Source: Chrysomallon squamiferum
Taxonomy: Eukaryota; Mollusca; Gastropoda; Neomphalida; Peltospiridae
Length of the DNA: 64,000 nt
Assembly: GCA_012295275.1 (NCBI GenBank)
Contig: CM022677.1
Span: 13,763,835-13,827,834, forward strand
Direction of reading: 5' to 3'
A program made the translations under genes and the position numbers. The notes beneath the pieces are model-generated. The model was not told the origin of the DNA. It was given only the letters and a program-made list of their open reading frames with translations, and did not search any database. This document shows, piece after piece, positions 37,606-48,553 of the stretch. The first letter of the stretch is position 1; each line of letters opens with the position of its first letter.

Positions 37606-38206
37606 GTAGGTGATAAAAGTTCAGTTCAGATCAAGATAACACTTCAGCATTTTAATCACTGCAGTTTTGTGTTAGAATAATATACATAAACTAGTTGATG
37701 AACTGAATGATATTCACAGATAATGTTTATTTTTTAAGAATTTATTCAGCTGTAATTTAATGTTATAAAAATAAATATATCTTTTTTCTTAAATATAACA
37801 AAAAGATCTGTAGGTATAAAGGACTTTTTTATGGTTTGAATTAATTATATCATCACATTTTAAAATGTTAAATATTTGTAATTAATTGGAATTCTCTTGA
37901 TCTTTTGGGATTAAAAGATTATTATTGTGGATAAATTTATTGTTGTAGCCAGATTATTAACTTATAATTTTAATCAAATCTAAAATTAGATGTATAGAAT
38001 CAGTTCTAAGAATAGAATCAGTTCCAAAAAAGTAATGCAGCTTGTAATCAAAATGACTGAATTCACATACCTAGTGGAGAGTGATATTAACAGTTTGTTA
38101 TTAGAACTGAAAAGCTTTGGTATCTATTAGTAAACTAATAAATAACAGAACTTATCAATTAGTTATTTTTATAGGCTGGTGACAATGAATTCTTTTCAAT
38201 TTACAG

Positions 38207-38371
38207 GTGGAAACTGTCAAGTCCATGTCAGATTTTGTATTTCTTTTAAACACTTGGTCAAAGACAGAGTTTTCAGATCTCACTCTCTCCCTTACAGTAC
38301 AAGGCAGGTCAGTGCTGAAGATTCAGAGGAGAATTCACAATTTTATGGATTTCAGCTTTGAGAAATATTAG
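38207..38371 (+). CDS. Gene B exon, hydrophobic/basic
   Basis: Acceptor TTCAATTTACAG. The phase-0 frame reads VETVKSMSDFVFLLNTWSKT, EFSDLTLSLTVQGR, then SVLKIQRRIHNFMDFSF to a TAG at 38371. An internal donor (GGCAG/GTCAGT at 38308) would leave in phase 2, which does not suit the exon at 38690, so an exon in between may be missing. The composition suggests helical repeats. An alternative frame (GGNCQVHV...) is less protein-like. Confidence 0.5.
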   Translation: METVKSMSDFVFLLNTWSKTEFSDLTLSLTVQGRSVLKIQRRIHNFMDFSFEKY

Positions 38372-38689
38372 TGGTATTTTTGTATTATTATTATTATTAC
38401 ATTTTCATGTTATGTTTGTATTGCTTAACTTTAAAATATTTTGATCTAATCAGAGCATTCTTGTTTACTATTGGAAAATCTTTCATAATGAAATATTTTC
38501 ACATATTTTTATGAATTTAATTATAAAAAACATTTTTTTTTTTTAAATTGACCCGTATGTAAAATGTATAATGATACTTTTTTATAGATATATATTTTTT
38601 GTTTAAATTATTTGTGATTTATTATTAAAATCTATTACAATAAGAGAGACATGATGTTTATTTATAATAATTTCTTTCTAACATTACAG

Positions 38690-38798
38690 ACAATTAAACA
38701 CAATGACAGTGCAAAAGCTATGTGTGTTTCTACATTACAAATTATAGAAGAAATGAAAATATGTGGAGCAATGATATTTACAGATAGACAACAAGCAG
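38690..38798 (+). CDS. Gene B exon upstream of the gap
   Basis: Acceptor TTTCTAACATTACAG, donor GCAG/GTTCCA. The frame TIKHNDSAKAMCVSTLQIIE continues EMKICGAMIFTDRQQA and leaves in phase 1. The exon at 40916 enters in phase 1, giving an unbroken join across the gap and minisatellite (QQA-G-LICG). Phase agreement over 2 kb is good support for a real gene. Confidence 0.6.
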
Positions 38799-38890
38799 GT
38801 TCCAGCTTAATGTTATTTTCATAGACAATATTAGCAAGTTTAGAGCAACTATAAGTGATTTAAAGGAAAGGAGAGACGACTGACAGAGAT

Positions 38891-39090
38891 NNNNNNNNNN
38901 NNNNNNNNNNNNNNNNNNNNNNNNNNNNNNNNNNNNNNNNNNNNNNNNNNNNNNNNNNNNNNNNNNNNNNNNNNNNNNNNNNNNNNNNNNNNNNNNNNNN
39001 NNNNNNNNNNNNNNNNNNNNNNNNNNNNNNNNNNNNNNNNNNNNNNNNNNNNNNNNNNNNNNNNNNNNNNNNNNNNNNNNNNNNNNNNNN
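38891..39090. other. Assembly gap, 200 N
   Basis: Exactly 200 N, a standard placeholder length, so the true gap size is unknown. It abuts the tandem repeat that starts at 39091 and was probably caused by it. Confidence 0.99.
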
Positions 39091-40500
39091 GTAGTTCTAC
39101 TTATTGTGTTGTGCTTTCTATTGTTAGTTAGTCTCACTTTCAGTGTGCACATCCTGTCTCAAGTTAATGTAGTTCTACTTATTGTGTTGTGCTTTCTGTT
39201 GTTAGTTAGTCTCACTTTCAGTGTGCACATCCTGTCTCAAGTTACTGGTGTAGTTCTACTTATTGTGTTGTGCTTTCTATTGTTAGTTAGTCTCACTTTC
39301 AGTGTGCACATCCTGTCTCAAGTTAATGGTGTAGTTCTACTTATTGTGTTGTACTTTCAGTGTGCTTTCTCAAGTTACTTAGTTTAGTTCTGTGCACATC
39401 CTGTCTCAAGTTACTGGTGTAGTTCTACTTATTGTGTTGTCTTTCTGTTGTTAGTTAGTCTCATTTTCAGTGTGCACATCCTGTCTCAAGTTAATGTGTA
39501 GTTCTACTTATTGTGTTGCTCTTTCTATTGTTAGTTAGTCTCACTTTCAGTGTGTGCATCCTCTGTTGAAATAGATTATTATTATTAACATTAATGTCGG
39601 TGACGTTACCGTCATACCAGTGTTATTCTTAATGTTTTCTTCTTGATCGTACTGGTGTATTCTGTTGTGCTTTCTATTAATAGTTACTGTCGCTTTCTGT
39701 GAGGAATATATTACTATTAATGTCGATGACGTTGCCATCATACCAGTGTTATTCTTAATGTTTTTGTGTATTTCTTGTTTTTATTTTTTCTTACTTGTGA
39801 CAGGGCTAATCCTGTCTCACAATATAGTATTAGTCTTTATATCAGTGACGTAATGGCATCAGTTCTCATTGATACACTTGTCATCAGTTCTCATCCTGTC
39901 TCAAATGTATATTATTAGTATTTCTATTAATGCCTCCATCATTTCTGTCATATGTTCTGCTTGATGTTACAGGTGTACTTCTATTTGTTGTTTTGTTTTC
40001 TGTTAATTCTTCTAATAATTCAGTGTGCACATCTTATATTAAAATATATTATTAGTATTTCAATTAGAGTCACTTACTTTGCTGTCATAATGACATTGTT
40101 TCTAATGTTATTCATGTACTTCTCAGTATTCTTTAGTGCTTCCTATTAACTATTATTATTATTTTCTTAGAGTGTGTTTCCTATATTAAAGTATATTATG
40201 ACATGTATTAATGTTATTCGTGAATTCTTATTATTCTTTAGTGCTTCCTATTAACTTTTATTATTATTTTTATAGAGTGTGTTTCCTATATTAAAGTATA
40301 TTATTACTATTTCTATTAAGGCAGCCATCGTTTCCATAGTACCTGTGATATGTATTAATGCTGTTTCTAATGTCATTCATGTACTTCTCATTATTCTCTA
40401 TCTCTTTTTAATTAACTTCTATTTTTACTTTGTTAGTCTGCACATTCTATTTCAAAGTACATTATACTTATTTATTAGTATTTAAAATGATATTATTTCT
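39091..40500. repeat. Minisatellite, 78-81 bp unit, with diverged tail
   Basis: Units containing TAGTTCTACTTATTGTGTTG and CAGTGTGCACATCCTGTCTC recur at 39091, 39169, 39250, 39330 and on to 39560. From 39566 to 40500 the unit grows and decays (GTGTGTTTCCTATATTAAAG at 40171 and 40276, CACATTCTATTTCAAAG at 40441). The hydrophobic open frames are a by-product of the repeat. It lies in a gene B intron. Confidence 0.85.
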
Positions 40501-40747
40501 ATTAATTGTGCCATCATAATAAAAATTGTAATTTTAAAAGACTGAATGTTTTTGTTTTTTTTACAATTAGTATCATACAGAAGGTTGGTATTAAGTATTT
40601 ACTTAGATGGATGTGAAAATTCCAGAAATAATTCCTTACAGACTGAGTCTTTGATACTTTTCACAATGAGACACACAGTTTATTATTACCATCATTTTAA
40701 TTTCATATTTTACTGTCAGGATTTGATTTATGATAGTCATATATATT

Positions 40748-40822
40748 TGTTATTATTATTATTGTTGTTGTTGTTACTGTTACTATTATTATTATTATTA
40801 TTACTGTTATTGTTATTGTTAC

Positions 40823-40899
<77 letters not shown>
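40748..40899. repeat. (ATT)n microsatellite
   Basis: About 150 bp of ATT with GTT and CTGTT interruptions at the left; directly precedes the polypyrimidine tract of the exon at 40916. Confidence 0.95.
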
Positions 40900-40915
40900 T
40901 AAATCTTTCTTTCAG

Positions 40916-41004
40916 GATTGATTTGTGGTGTTCTAGAGATCAGTGATCAGAAAGTGCAGGAGGCCCTATTGAGGTTAACATGTAATACCAATTTATTCAA
41001 CAAG
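40916..41004 (+). CDS. Gene B exon
   Basis: Acceptor AATCTTTCTTTCAG, donor AAG/GTAATA. The frame LICGVLEISDQKVQEALLRL continues TCNTNLFNK, phase 1 in and 0 out. It reads like a helical (HEAT/armadillo-like) repeat, which is inference only. Confidence 0.6.
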
Positions 41005-42490
41005 GTAATATATGAAGTTATATTGGTTTAATTATCAAAATAAAATAAAAATAAAATAAATAATTTCTTTATAAATAATTGTTTAAAACTGAAATTATAA
41101 TAGTAATTTTTATAATTATTTTGATCTCCGACTTTTTACATTATTAAACAATGTTATATAATTAATGATTCTGTATTTTATAATGTCAGTGTCCATACAT
41201 TGTACCTGACATTGTATCAAGAAAAAACATTTAGCTAAATTATTTGTTATTTAGAAATCTGGAAATGTAAACATATCTAAATGCTTCTGTACATTTTGGT
41301 TAAAAAAAAAAAAATTTTTTAAAAGATAAAAATTATTTTATTAATTATTTAGAAATACTGATCTCTGTACTGTTGTCATCACATGATTTTACATCAAGAA
41401 CAAAATAACTGAAATATTTACCTAATATTTTCAGAATTCTCAATATCCACACACACTTCAACATTTTACCTTGGTAAACAAATATAGCTATATACTAATG
41501 TTTTTATTTATTTTTAAATAATATTTGCTATTTTAGAATTCTTGGTGTGCAAACATATACTTCAACATAATATTGGTGTAAAAGATTTCACATTGGTGTT
41601 GTTGTTGTTGTTGTGTGATGCTGGTGCCAATGTCAACTCTCCTCTCTTTGTCAGCAAATACTACTGAGTAATTATAACAATTTTACCATTTGAATTAGTT
41701 TGAACATTTACATAAAGACTATTTTATTACCAGTATCAGTAGTTTAGTTAAACCAGTGTTTAACAGAAGTTTACCAGTATATTGTTCTGTATGATTTATT
41801 AAGAACAAAGTATATTTGAGTCTGTGACTACCCACACTTCATACACTGACTTACACATTGACTAGTGAGAAGTGTTTGATAATCATACAGAAAACAGTTT
41901 GATGGAAGCACTGATGTGATTTGATTCTGTGACTACCCACATTTCATACACTGACTTACACATTGACTAGTGAGAAGTGTTTGATAATCATACAGAAAAC
42001 ACAGAATAAATAATGATTAATAGTTTACAAAAAGTTAAATCTTTATTATACGATTAAAAACATGAAATCAAACATAACTATTTTGACTAGTAAAACAAAA
42101 TGAAATAAAATCAAATAAAATAAAATAAGAATAAAATAAGGGAAAAGCCTGTTAAAAATATAAAAATAAAATATACATGTATATCATGTAACAATTTATA
42201 AAATAAAAATTTTCCACCACTCTTTTTATTAGTTAGTTTTGTAATTTCTCTTTTAAATATGTTTTTTAAATTCTTCCAAAACAAATTCTGTTATTTAGAT
42301 AAGGTATTAATGGAGCTCAGTGTGGAATGGGAAACAGTGTAATGTTTCAAGGTCAGAGTGACCTGTGGGATCATTTTGGATTCTTGTTTATTAAAACTAG
42401 TTGTAATTAAAACAGTTAATAGCTATCATTTTAAATACTAATAAATTAAAATTTTAATAAACTCAGATATTTTTATGTTGTATTTTACAG
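41005..42490. other. Intron-like sequence with a 105-bp tandem duplication
   Basis: Bases 41818-41910 and 41926-42002 are near-identical (TACACTGACTTACACATTGA, GTTTGATAATCATACAGAAA in both). AAAAT/AATAAA-rich stretches lie at 42040-42180. No exon is seen. Confidence 0.6.
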
Positions 42491-42700
42491 ATGACTGAAT
42501 TCCACTGCAGTCCACGTTGTCAACGATGTTTAATCAAACTAGTTCAGTTCACAGTTGTCTCCATGATGTTGATCATGTCAGTTCACATAAACTGTATTTT
42601 GATGTTTGATCATGTCAGTTCCACTGCAGTCCACGTCTCCATGATGTTGATCATGTCAGTTCACATGACAGAATTCTCACATTGTCTCCATGTTGTCTGA
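42491..42700 (+). CDS. Gene B candidate exon with internal duplication
   Basis: After TTGTATTTTACAG the phase-0 frame reads MTEFHCSPRCQRCLIKLVQF then TVVSMMLIMSVH, matching the exit phase of 40916. A block (CTCCATGATGTTGATCATGT with CACTGCAGTCCACG) occurs twice within 150 bp, so the second half is probably a local repeat. The exon end is unclear; GTTCAG after CTA (about 42541) would keep phase 0. Confidence 0.4.
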   Translation: MTEFHCSPRCQRCLIKLVQFTVVSMMLIMSVHINCILMFDHVSSTAVHVSMMLIMSVHMTEFSHCLHVV

Positions 42701-43025
42701 CCAGAATGTTCTCTACAAACCAAAGATTTGAAATTCCTATTTTTTTATTGGTTTCAAAGATATAATTAAACTAATACAGCATAAAGAAATCAAATAAAAG
42801 TAAAACAGAAAAGTTAATATTAAACAAAAATCTTATATACAACATCCTATATTTTGTGAAATTAAAAAAAATCAAATAAAAAAGATAGAAGGAAAGTGAA
42901 CTCTTTATTATTAAAAACCAAGAAGAAAAAGTATGGATAAATAAACTAATTTGCGTTTTTAACCATACAAACTATTATTTTGTTTATGTATGTGAACAAT
43001 CTTGTTAATTACAATGTTTGACAAG
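42701..43025. other. No gene seen
   Basis: A-rich sequence between the 42491 exon candidate and the triplicated unit. Confidence 0.4.
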
Positions 43026-43210
43026 TTTACCACAAAACTGAAAAACACACAGCTTGGCGTTTTTGTAGATTATTATGTATATTTAATATTTTAGGTAACT
43101 TTTAAATAATAATTGGCTCTCATTTCCAGTGATAAATGTTATATTTCTTTAGTAAATTATTTTGATTTATTAGGGTTATCACTGATATGTTTTGTTTATT
43201 ATTTTCACAG

Positions 43211-43327
43211 GATAAACAAGCCCTTGCTGACCAGATAAAGTTCTATCAGGCCAAGGATGACCACTTGACCAGGCTTGTAGTACAATTCAGTGAAGAACAA
43301 TCACTTCTCCAGTTCGTGGTTTTATAA
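43211..43327 (+). CDS. Coiled-coil-like exon, triplicate copy 1 (truncated)
   Basis: After TTATTTTCACAG the frame reads DKQALADQIKFYQAKDDHLT then RLVVQFSEEQSLLQFVVL and stops, because the 3' part of the exon is deleted. A GTGGTT after TTC could serve as a donor and would keep the exon phase 0-0, so it could be spliced in tandem with copies 2 and 3. Charged, helical, coiled-coil-like. Confidence 0.5.
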   Translation, partial: DKQALADQIKFYQAKDDHLTRLVVQFSEEQSLLQFVVL

Positions 43328-43386
43328 TATAATATTGTAGCAGTTGTTGTTAAGAAAATGTATGAATGTAATATTTTACTTTTCAG

Positions 43387-43436
43387 ACACCACAGAAAGC
43401 TATTTACAAGAACTGATGTCCTCTGAATCTAAATGA
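43387..43436 (+). CDS. Possible short terminal exon, first of three copies
   Basis: After ATATTTTACTTTTCAG the frame TTESYLQELMSSESK ends at TGA. Identical or near-identical copies follow at about 44994 and 47305. Phase to the upstream exon is unresolved: in phase 0 it reads TPQKAIYKN and stops. Confidence 0.3.
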
Positions 43437-43857
43437 CTTGTCAAGTTTGCCTCCAACTCTTCAAGTTTTCTGACTGTACTGAACTAAGTAAACAGAAGAT
43501 AAAACATCTCCACAGTAAAAATATAAAGAACTGAATAACTGGAGAAAACTGAGAGTTTAGAAAGTTCCACACCAAAATAACATTTTAAAAACATTACTTG
43601 TGTGAATCGTGGACTATTCTTATTGAAGAATGTATAATGCTGTGACATGATTTTAGATTCAGTCACAGTGTTGTTGATGAAAGTTATAATCAGATGTAGA
43701 CAGTACACAGCAACAAGTACAGTCAAGTATGTGAAAAAAAGAAATTATCTTTTAAAAATGATTTAATGTCAGATATCCTTGATTACTGCTTTAAAAATAA
43801 ATACACACTTCGTATTAAAAATATTTGGTTCAAGGGAGATAATTTAATTTTTGTATA

Positions 43858-43893
<36 letters not shown>

Positions 43894-44817
43894 TTAATTT
43901 TTGAAAAAAAATAATGTACTAAATCATATATAACCAAACATAAAATAACAGAATATCAAGAGTTCTGATAAAGATTTACCTTATAAACGTTTGTAAAATC
44001 ATAAAATGGAATCAGTTGTGTAAATCTATATATGCCATATATTTGTTTGGAAGATTAAAATCAGAAATGAAAAATGTTCTTAATTACTAATTTCAAGTTA
44101 TTTATTAAGGCTTATAGTTTTTGTAAACAAATGTCTTGTTTTTCATTTTATGTTGTATATTTTATCATTAACTTTTATTGATAAATCAGAAATCTTGGCA
44201 TTTTTGTGTTTATAGCAAATACTCAAATCTTTAGAACCTTAAAATATATTTTAAATACTTTTTAATTTGAAACTTAGAAACATTTTATATCATGCTTTTC
44301 TGAATTTACAATTAAGGATTTTTGCAAAATTTTTCTAAACTTTGTTTTCTTGTTGAAATAAGTATTTCAAATTATTTTGTTTTTTTGTTTTTATCACATA
44401 TGTTTTTAGCAAGCTTTATTAAATTATAGGGTGAGGTACAATAACCAAAATGTAGTAATTACTAGGCATTATAATATTTTATACTAGTTAATAATTTTTT
44501 ATTCAGTACTTAAGAGAATGTTTATTTAACATTGAAAATCAGTGAGTAACAACTTAAAAACAACAAGAAAGAAACAAAACAAGCCCTGTTTGGTACCAGC
44601 TAACTTTATTTTCATTATTGTCATAATTAATTTTTACCACAAAACTGAAAAACACACAGCTTGGCGTTTTTGTAGATTATTATGTATATTTAATATTTTA
44701 GGTAACTTTTAAATAATAATTGGCTCTCATTTCCAGTGATAAATGTTATATTTTTTTAGTAAATTATTTTTATTTATTAGGGTTATCACTGATATGTTTT
44801 GTTTATTATTTTCACAG

Positions 44818-44934
44818 GATAAACAAGCCCTTGCTGACCAGATAAAGTTCTATCAGGCCAAGGATGACCACTTGACCAGGCTTGTAGTACAATTCAGTGA
44901 AGAACAATCACTTCTCCAGTTCGTGGTTTTATAA
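44818..44934 (+). CDS. Coiled-coil-like exon, triplicate copy 2 (truncated)
   Basis: Same protein as copy 1 (DKQALADQIKFYQ), same deletion and same stop. Splice acceptor preserved. Confidence 0.5.
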   Translation, partial: DKQALADQIKFYQAKDDHLTRLVVQFSEEQSLLQFVVL

Positions 44935-46425
44935 TATAATATTGTAGCAGTTGTTGTTAAGAAAATGTATGAATGTAATATTTTACTTTTCAGACACCAC
45001 AGAAAGCTATTTACAAGAACTGATATCCTCTGAATCTAAATGACTTGTCAAGTTTGCCTCCAACTCTTCAAGTTTTCTGACTGTACTGAACTAAGTAAAC
45101 AGAAGATAAAACATCTCCACAGTAAAAATATAAAGAACTGAATAACTGGAGAAAACTGAGAGTTTAGAAAGTTCCACACCAAAATAACATTTTAAAAACA
45201 TTACTTGTGTGAATCGTGGACTATTCTTATTGAAGAATGTATAATGCTGTGACATGATTTTAGATTCAGTCACAGTGTTGTTGATGAAAGTTATAATCAG
45301 ATGTAGACAGTACACAGCAACAAGTACAGTCAAGTATGTGAAAAAAAGAAATTATCTTTTAAAAATGATTTAATGTCAGATATCCTTGATTACTGCTTTA
45401 AAAATAAATACACACTTCGTATTAAAAATATTTGGTTCAAGGGAGATAATTTAATTTTTTTATAATTATTATTATTATTATTATATATATATATATTTTT
45501 TTTTTTTTTTGAAAAAAAATAATGTACTTAATCATATAACCAAAGCATAAAATAACAGAATATCAAGAGTTCTGATAAAGATTTACCTTATAAACGTTTG
45601 TAAAATCATAAAATGGAATCAGTTGTGTAAATCTATATATGCCATATATTTGTTTGGAAGATTAAAATCAGAAATGAAAAATGTTCTTAATTACTAATTT
45701 CAAGTTATTTATTAAGGCTTATAGTTTTTGTAAACAAATGTCTTGTTTTTCATTTTATGTTGTATATTTTATCATTAACTTTTATTGATAAATCAGAAAT
45801 CTTGGCATTTTTGTGTTTATAGCAAATACTCAAATCTTTAGAACCTTAAAATATATTTTAAATACTTTTTAATTTGAAACTTAGAAACATTTTATATCAT
45901 GCTTTTCTGAATTTACAATTAAGGATTTTTGCAAAATTTTTCTAAACTTTGTTTTCTTGTTGAAATAAGTATTTCAAATTATTTTGTTTTTTTGTTTTTA
46001 TCACATATGTTTTTAGCAAGCTTTATTAAATTATAGGGTGAGGTACAATAACCAAAATGTTAGTAATTACTAGGCATTATAATATTTTATACTAGTTAAT
46101 AATTTTTTATTCAGTACTTAAGAGAATGTTTATTTAACATTGAAAATCAGTGAGTAACAACTTAAAAACAACAAGAAAGAAACAAAACAAGCCCTGTTTG
46201 GTACCAGCTAACTTTATTTTCATTATTGTCATAATTAATTTTTACCACAAAACTGAAAAACACACAGCTTGGCGTTTTTGTAGATTATTATGTATATTTA
46301 ATATTTTAGGTAACTTTTAAATAATAATTGGCTCTCATTTCCAGTGATAAATGTTATATTTTTTTAGTAAATTATTTTTATTTATTAGGGTTATCACTGA
46401 TATGTTTTGTTTATTATTTTCACAG

Positions 46426-46614
46426 GATAAACAAGCCCTTGCTGACCAGATGAAGTTATATCAGGCCAAGGATGACCACTTGACCAGGCTTGTAGTACAA
46501 TTCAGTGAAGAACAATCACTTCTCCAGTTCGTGGTGTTAAAAGAAATTTGTACAACCTCAGAAACTCAGATGATTTCAAGTGTTTTGAAATCAGATGCTG
46601 AGTATAATGGACAG
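46426..46614 (+). CDS. Coiled-coil-like exon, copy 3, full length
   Basis: Acceptor TTATTTTCACAG and donor CAG/GTAATT enclose 63 codons in phase 0-0: DKQALADQMKLYQAKDDHLT, RLVVQFSEEQSLLQFVVLKE, ICTTSETQMISSVLKSDAEY, NGQ. Two residues differ from copies 1 and 2 (M for I, L for F). This is the ancestral-length exon; the charge pattern suggests a coiled coil. A decayed inverted relative lies at 10031-10127. Confidence 0.65.
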
Positions 46615-46807
46615 GTAATTCAGTTTACAACTAGATTTTATAAACTGTAAAATATAAATCATTTAATGTCATATGAGAATATTTTTAATATTATTATTAT
46701 TATATATAATTTTGTTTTTTTAAATAATGCTTCTATAGATGCAAAGAAAAAGACAAACCATGACATTGATATAGCAATTGGAATAAAAGGATTCTACTTT
46801 AGAAAAA

Positions 46808-47042
46808 TCTATCTTTAAGAAGTAGCAGATAAAGATTATTGATCTTATTTGTTATCTATTTTTATAAAAGATGCTAAGTTACTTACTTTATTAAAAGAAA
46901 AATGGATGTTATATATATATATATATTCTTTTTTGAGAGAAACAGCCAATTTTCTTTTAATGAAGTAAGTAACTTAGCATCTTTTATAAAAATTGATAAC
47001 AAGTAAGATCAGTAATTTTTATCTGCTACTTCTTAAAGATAT
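46808..47042. mobile_element. Fold-back element with arms of nearly 100 bp
   Basis: Left arm about 46808-46905, right arm about 46951-47042, inverted and about 90% alike: CTTTAAGAAGTAGCAGATAA on the left matches TTATCTGCTACTTCTTAAAG on the right, and GATGCTAAGTTACTTACTT matches AAGTAAGTAACTTAGCATC. The loop is (TA)n. It lies only in copy 3 of the triplicated unit. Confidence 0.85.
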
Positions 47043-48553
47043 ATGTATATATATATATATATATATTTTTAAATTACTCAAGGTTCTGAGTTGATTTAGT
47101 CAGACTAGTATTAAACACATATTTCCCCAGACAGTCAAAATTAGAGGAATGTTTAAATAAATGAAATTGAACTTTATTTTATTTCAGTTAAATTAACTGT
47201 ACTTGTTATTGGTTGAATATATTACTTCAGATTCAAATGAAAAAATATAATATTGTAGCAGTTGTTGTTAAGAAAATGTATGAATGTAATATTTTACTTT
47301 TCAGACACCACAGAAAGCTATTTACAAGAACTGATGTCCTCTGAATCTAAATGACTTGTCAAGTTTGCCTCCAACTCTTCAAGTTTTCTGACTGTACTGA
47401 ACTAAGTAAACAGAAGATAAAACATCTCCACAGTAAAAATATAAAGAACTGAATAACTGGAGAAAACTGAGAGTTTAGAAAGTTCCACACCAAAATAACA
47501 TTTTAAAAACATTACTTGTGTGAATCGTGGACTATTCTTATTGAAGAATGTATAATGCTGTGACATGATTTTAGATTCAGTCACAGTGTTGTTGATGAAA
47601 GTTATAATCAGATGTAGACAGTACACAGCAACAAGTACAGTCAAGTATGTGAAAAAAAGAAATTATTTTTTAAAAATGATTTAATGTCAGATATCCTTGA
47701 TTACTGCTTTAAAAATAAATACACACTTCGTATTAAAAATGTTTGGTTCAAGGGAGATAATTTAATTTTTTTATAATTATTATTATTATTATTATATATA
47801 TATATATTTTTTTTAATTTTTGAAAAAAAATAATGTACTTAATCATATAACCAAAGCATAAAATAACAGAATATCAAGAGTTCTGATAAAGATTTACCCT
47901 ATAAACGTTTGTAAAATCATAAAATGGAATCAGTTGTGTAAATCTATATATGCAATATATTTGTTTGGAAGATTAAAATCAGAAATGAAAAATGTTCTTA
48001 ATTACTAATTTCAAGTTATTTATTAAGGCTTATAGTTTTTGTAAACAAATGTCTTGTTTTTCATTTTATGTTGTATATTTTATCATTAACTTTTATTGAT
48101 AAATCAGAAATCTTGGCATTTTTGTGTTTATAGCAAATACTCAAATCTTTAGAACCTTAAAATATATTTTAAATACTTTTTAATTTGAAACTTAGAAACA
48201 TTTTATATCATGCTTTTCTGAATTTACAATTAAGGATTTTTGCAAAATTTTTCTAAACTTTGTTTTCTTGTTGAAATAAGTATTTCAAATTATTTTGTTT
48301 TTTTGTTTTTATCACATATGTTTTTAGCAAGCTTTATTAAATTATAGGGTGAGGTACAATAACCAAAATTTAGTATTTACTAGGCATTATAATATTTTAT
48401 ACTAGTTAATAATTTTTTATTCAGTACTTAAGAGAATGTTTATTTAACATTGAAAATCAGTGAGTAACAACTTAAAAACAACAAGAAAGAAACAAAACAA
48501 GCCCTGTTTGGTACCAGCTAACTTTATTTTCATTATTGTCATAATTAATTTTT

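Larger units (their letters stand above)
43026..48553 (+). repeat. Tandem triplication of a 1.6-kb exon-bearing unit
   Basis: Copies: 43026-44632, 44633-46240 and 46241-48553. Each starts TTTACCACAAAACTGAAAAA and ends CATTATTGTCATAATTAATT. Copies 1 and 2 are 1607-1608 bp; copy 3 has an extra block of about 700 bp (46534-47240) that contains the rest of the exon. Differences are few single bases and small T-run indels, so the event is recent. Copies 1 and 2 share one deletion junction, implying the deletion came before the last duplication. Each unit includes one copy of the CAAGGGAGATAA element. Confidence 0.95.

Noticed and set aside
43484-47644. An 80-residue minus-strand open frame, unchanged in three copies (43484, 45091, 47402)
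   Set aside because: Its identity is explained by the recent triplication; adjacent non-coding bases are equally conserved and no splice or start context supports it.
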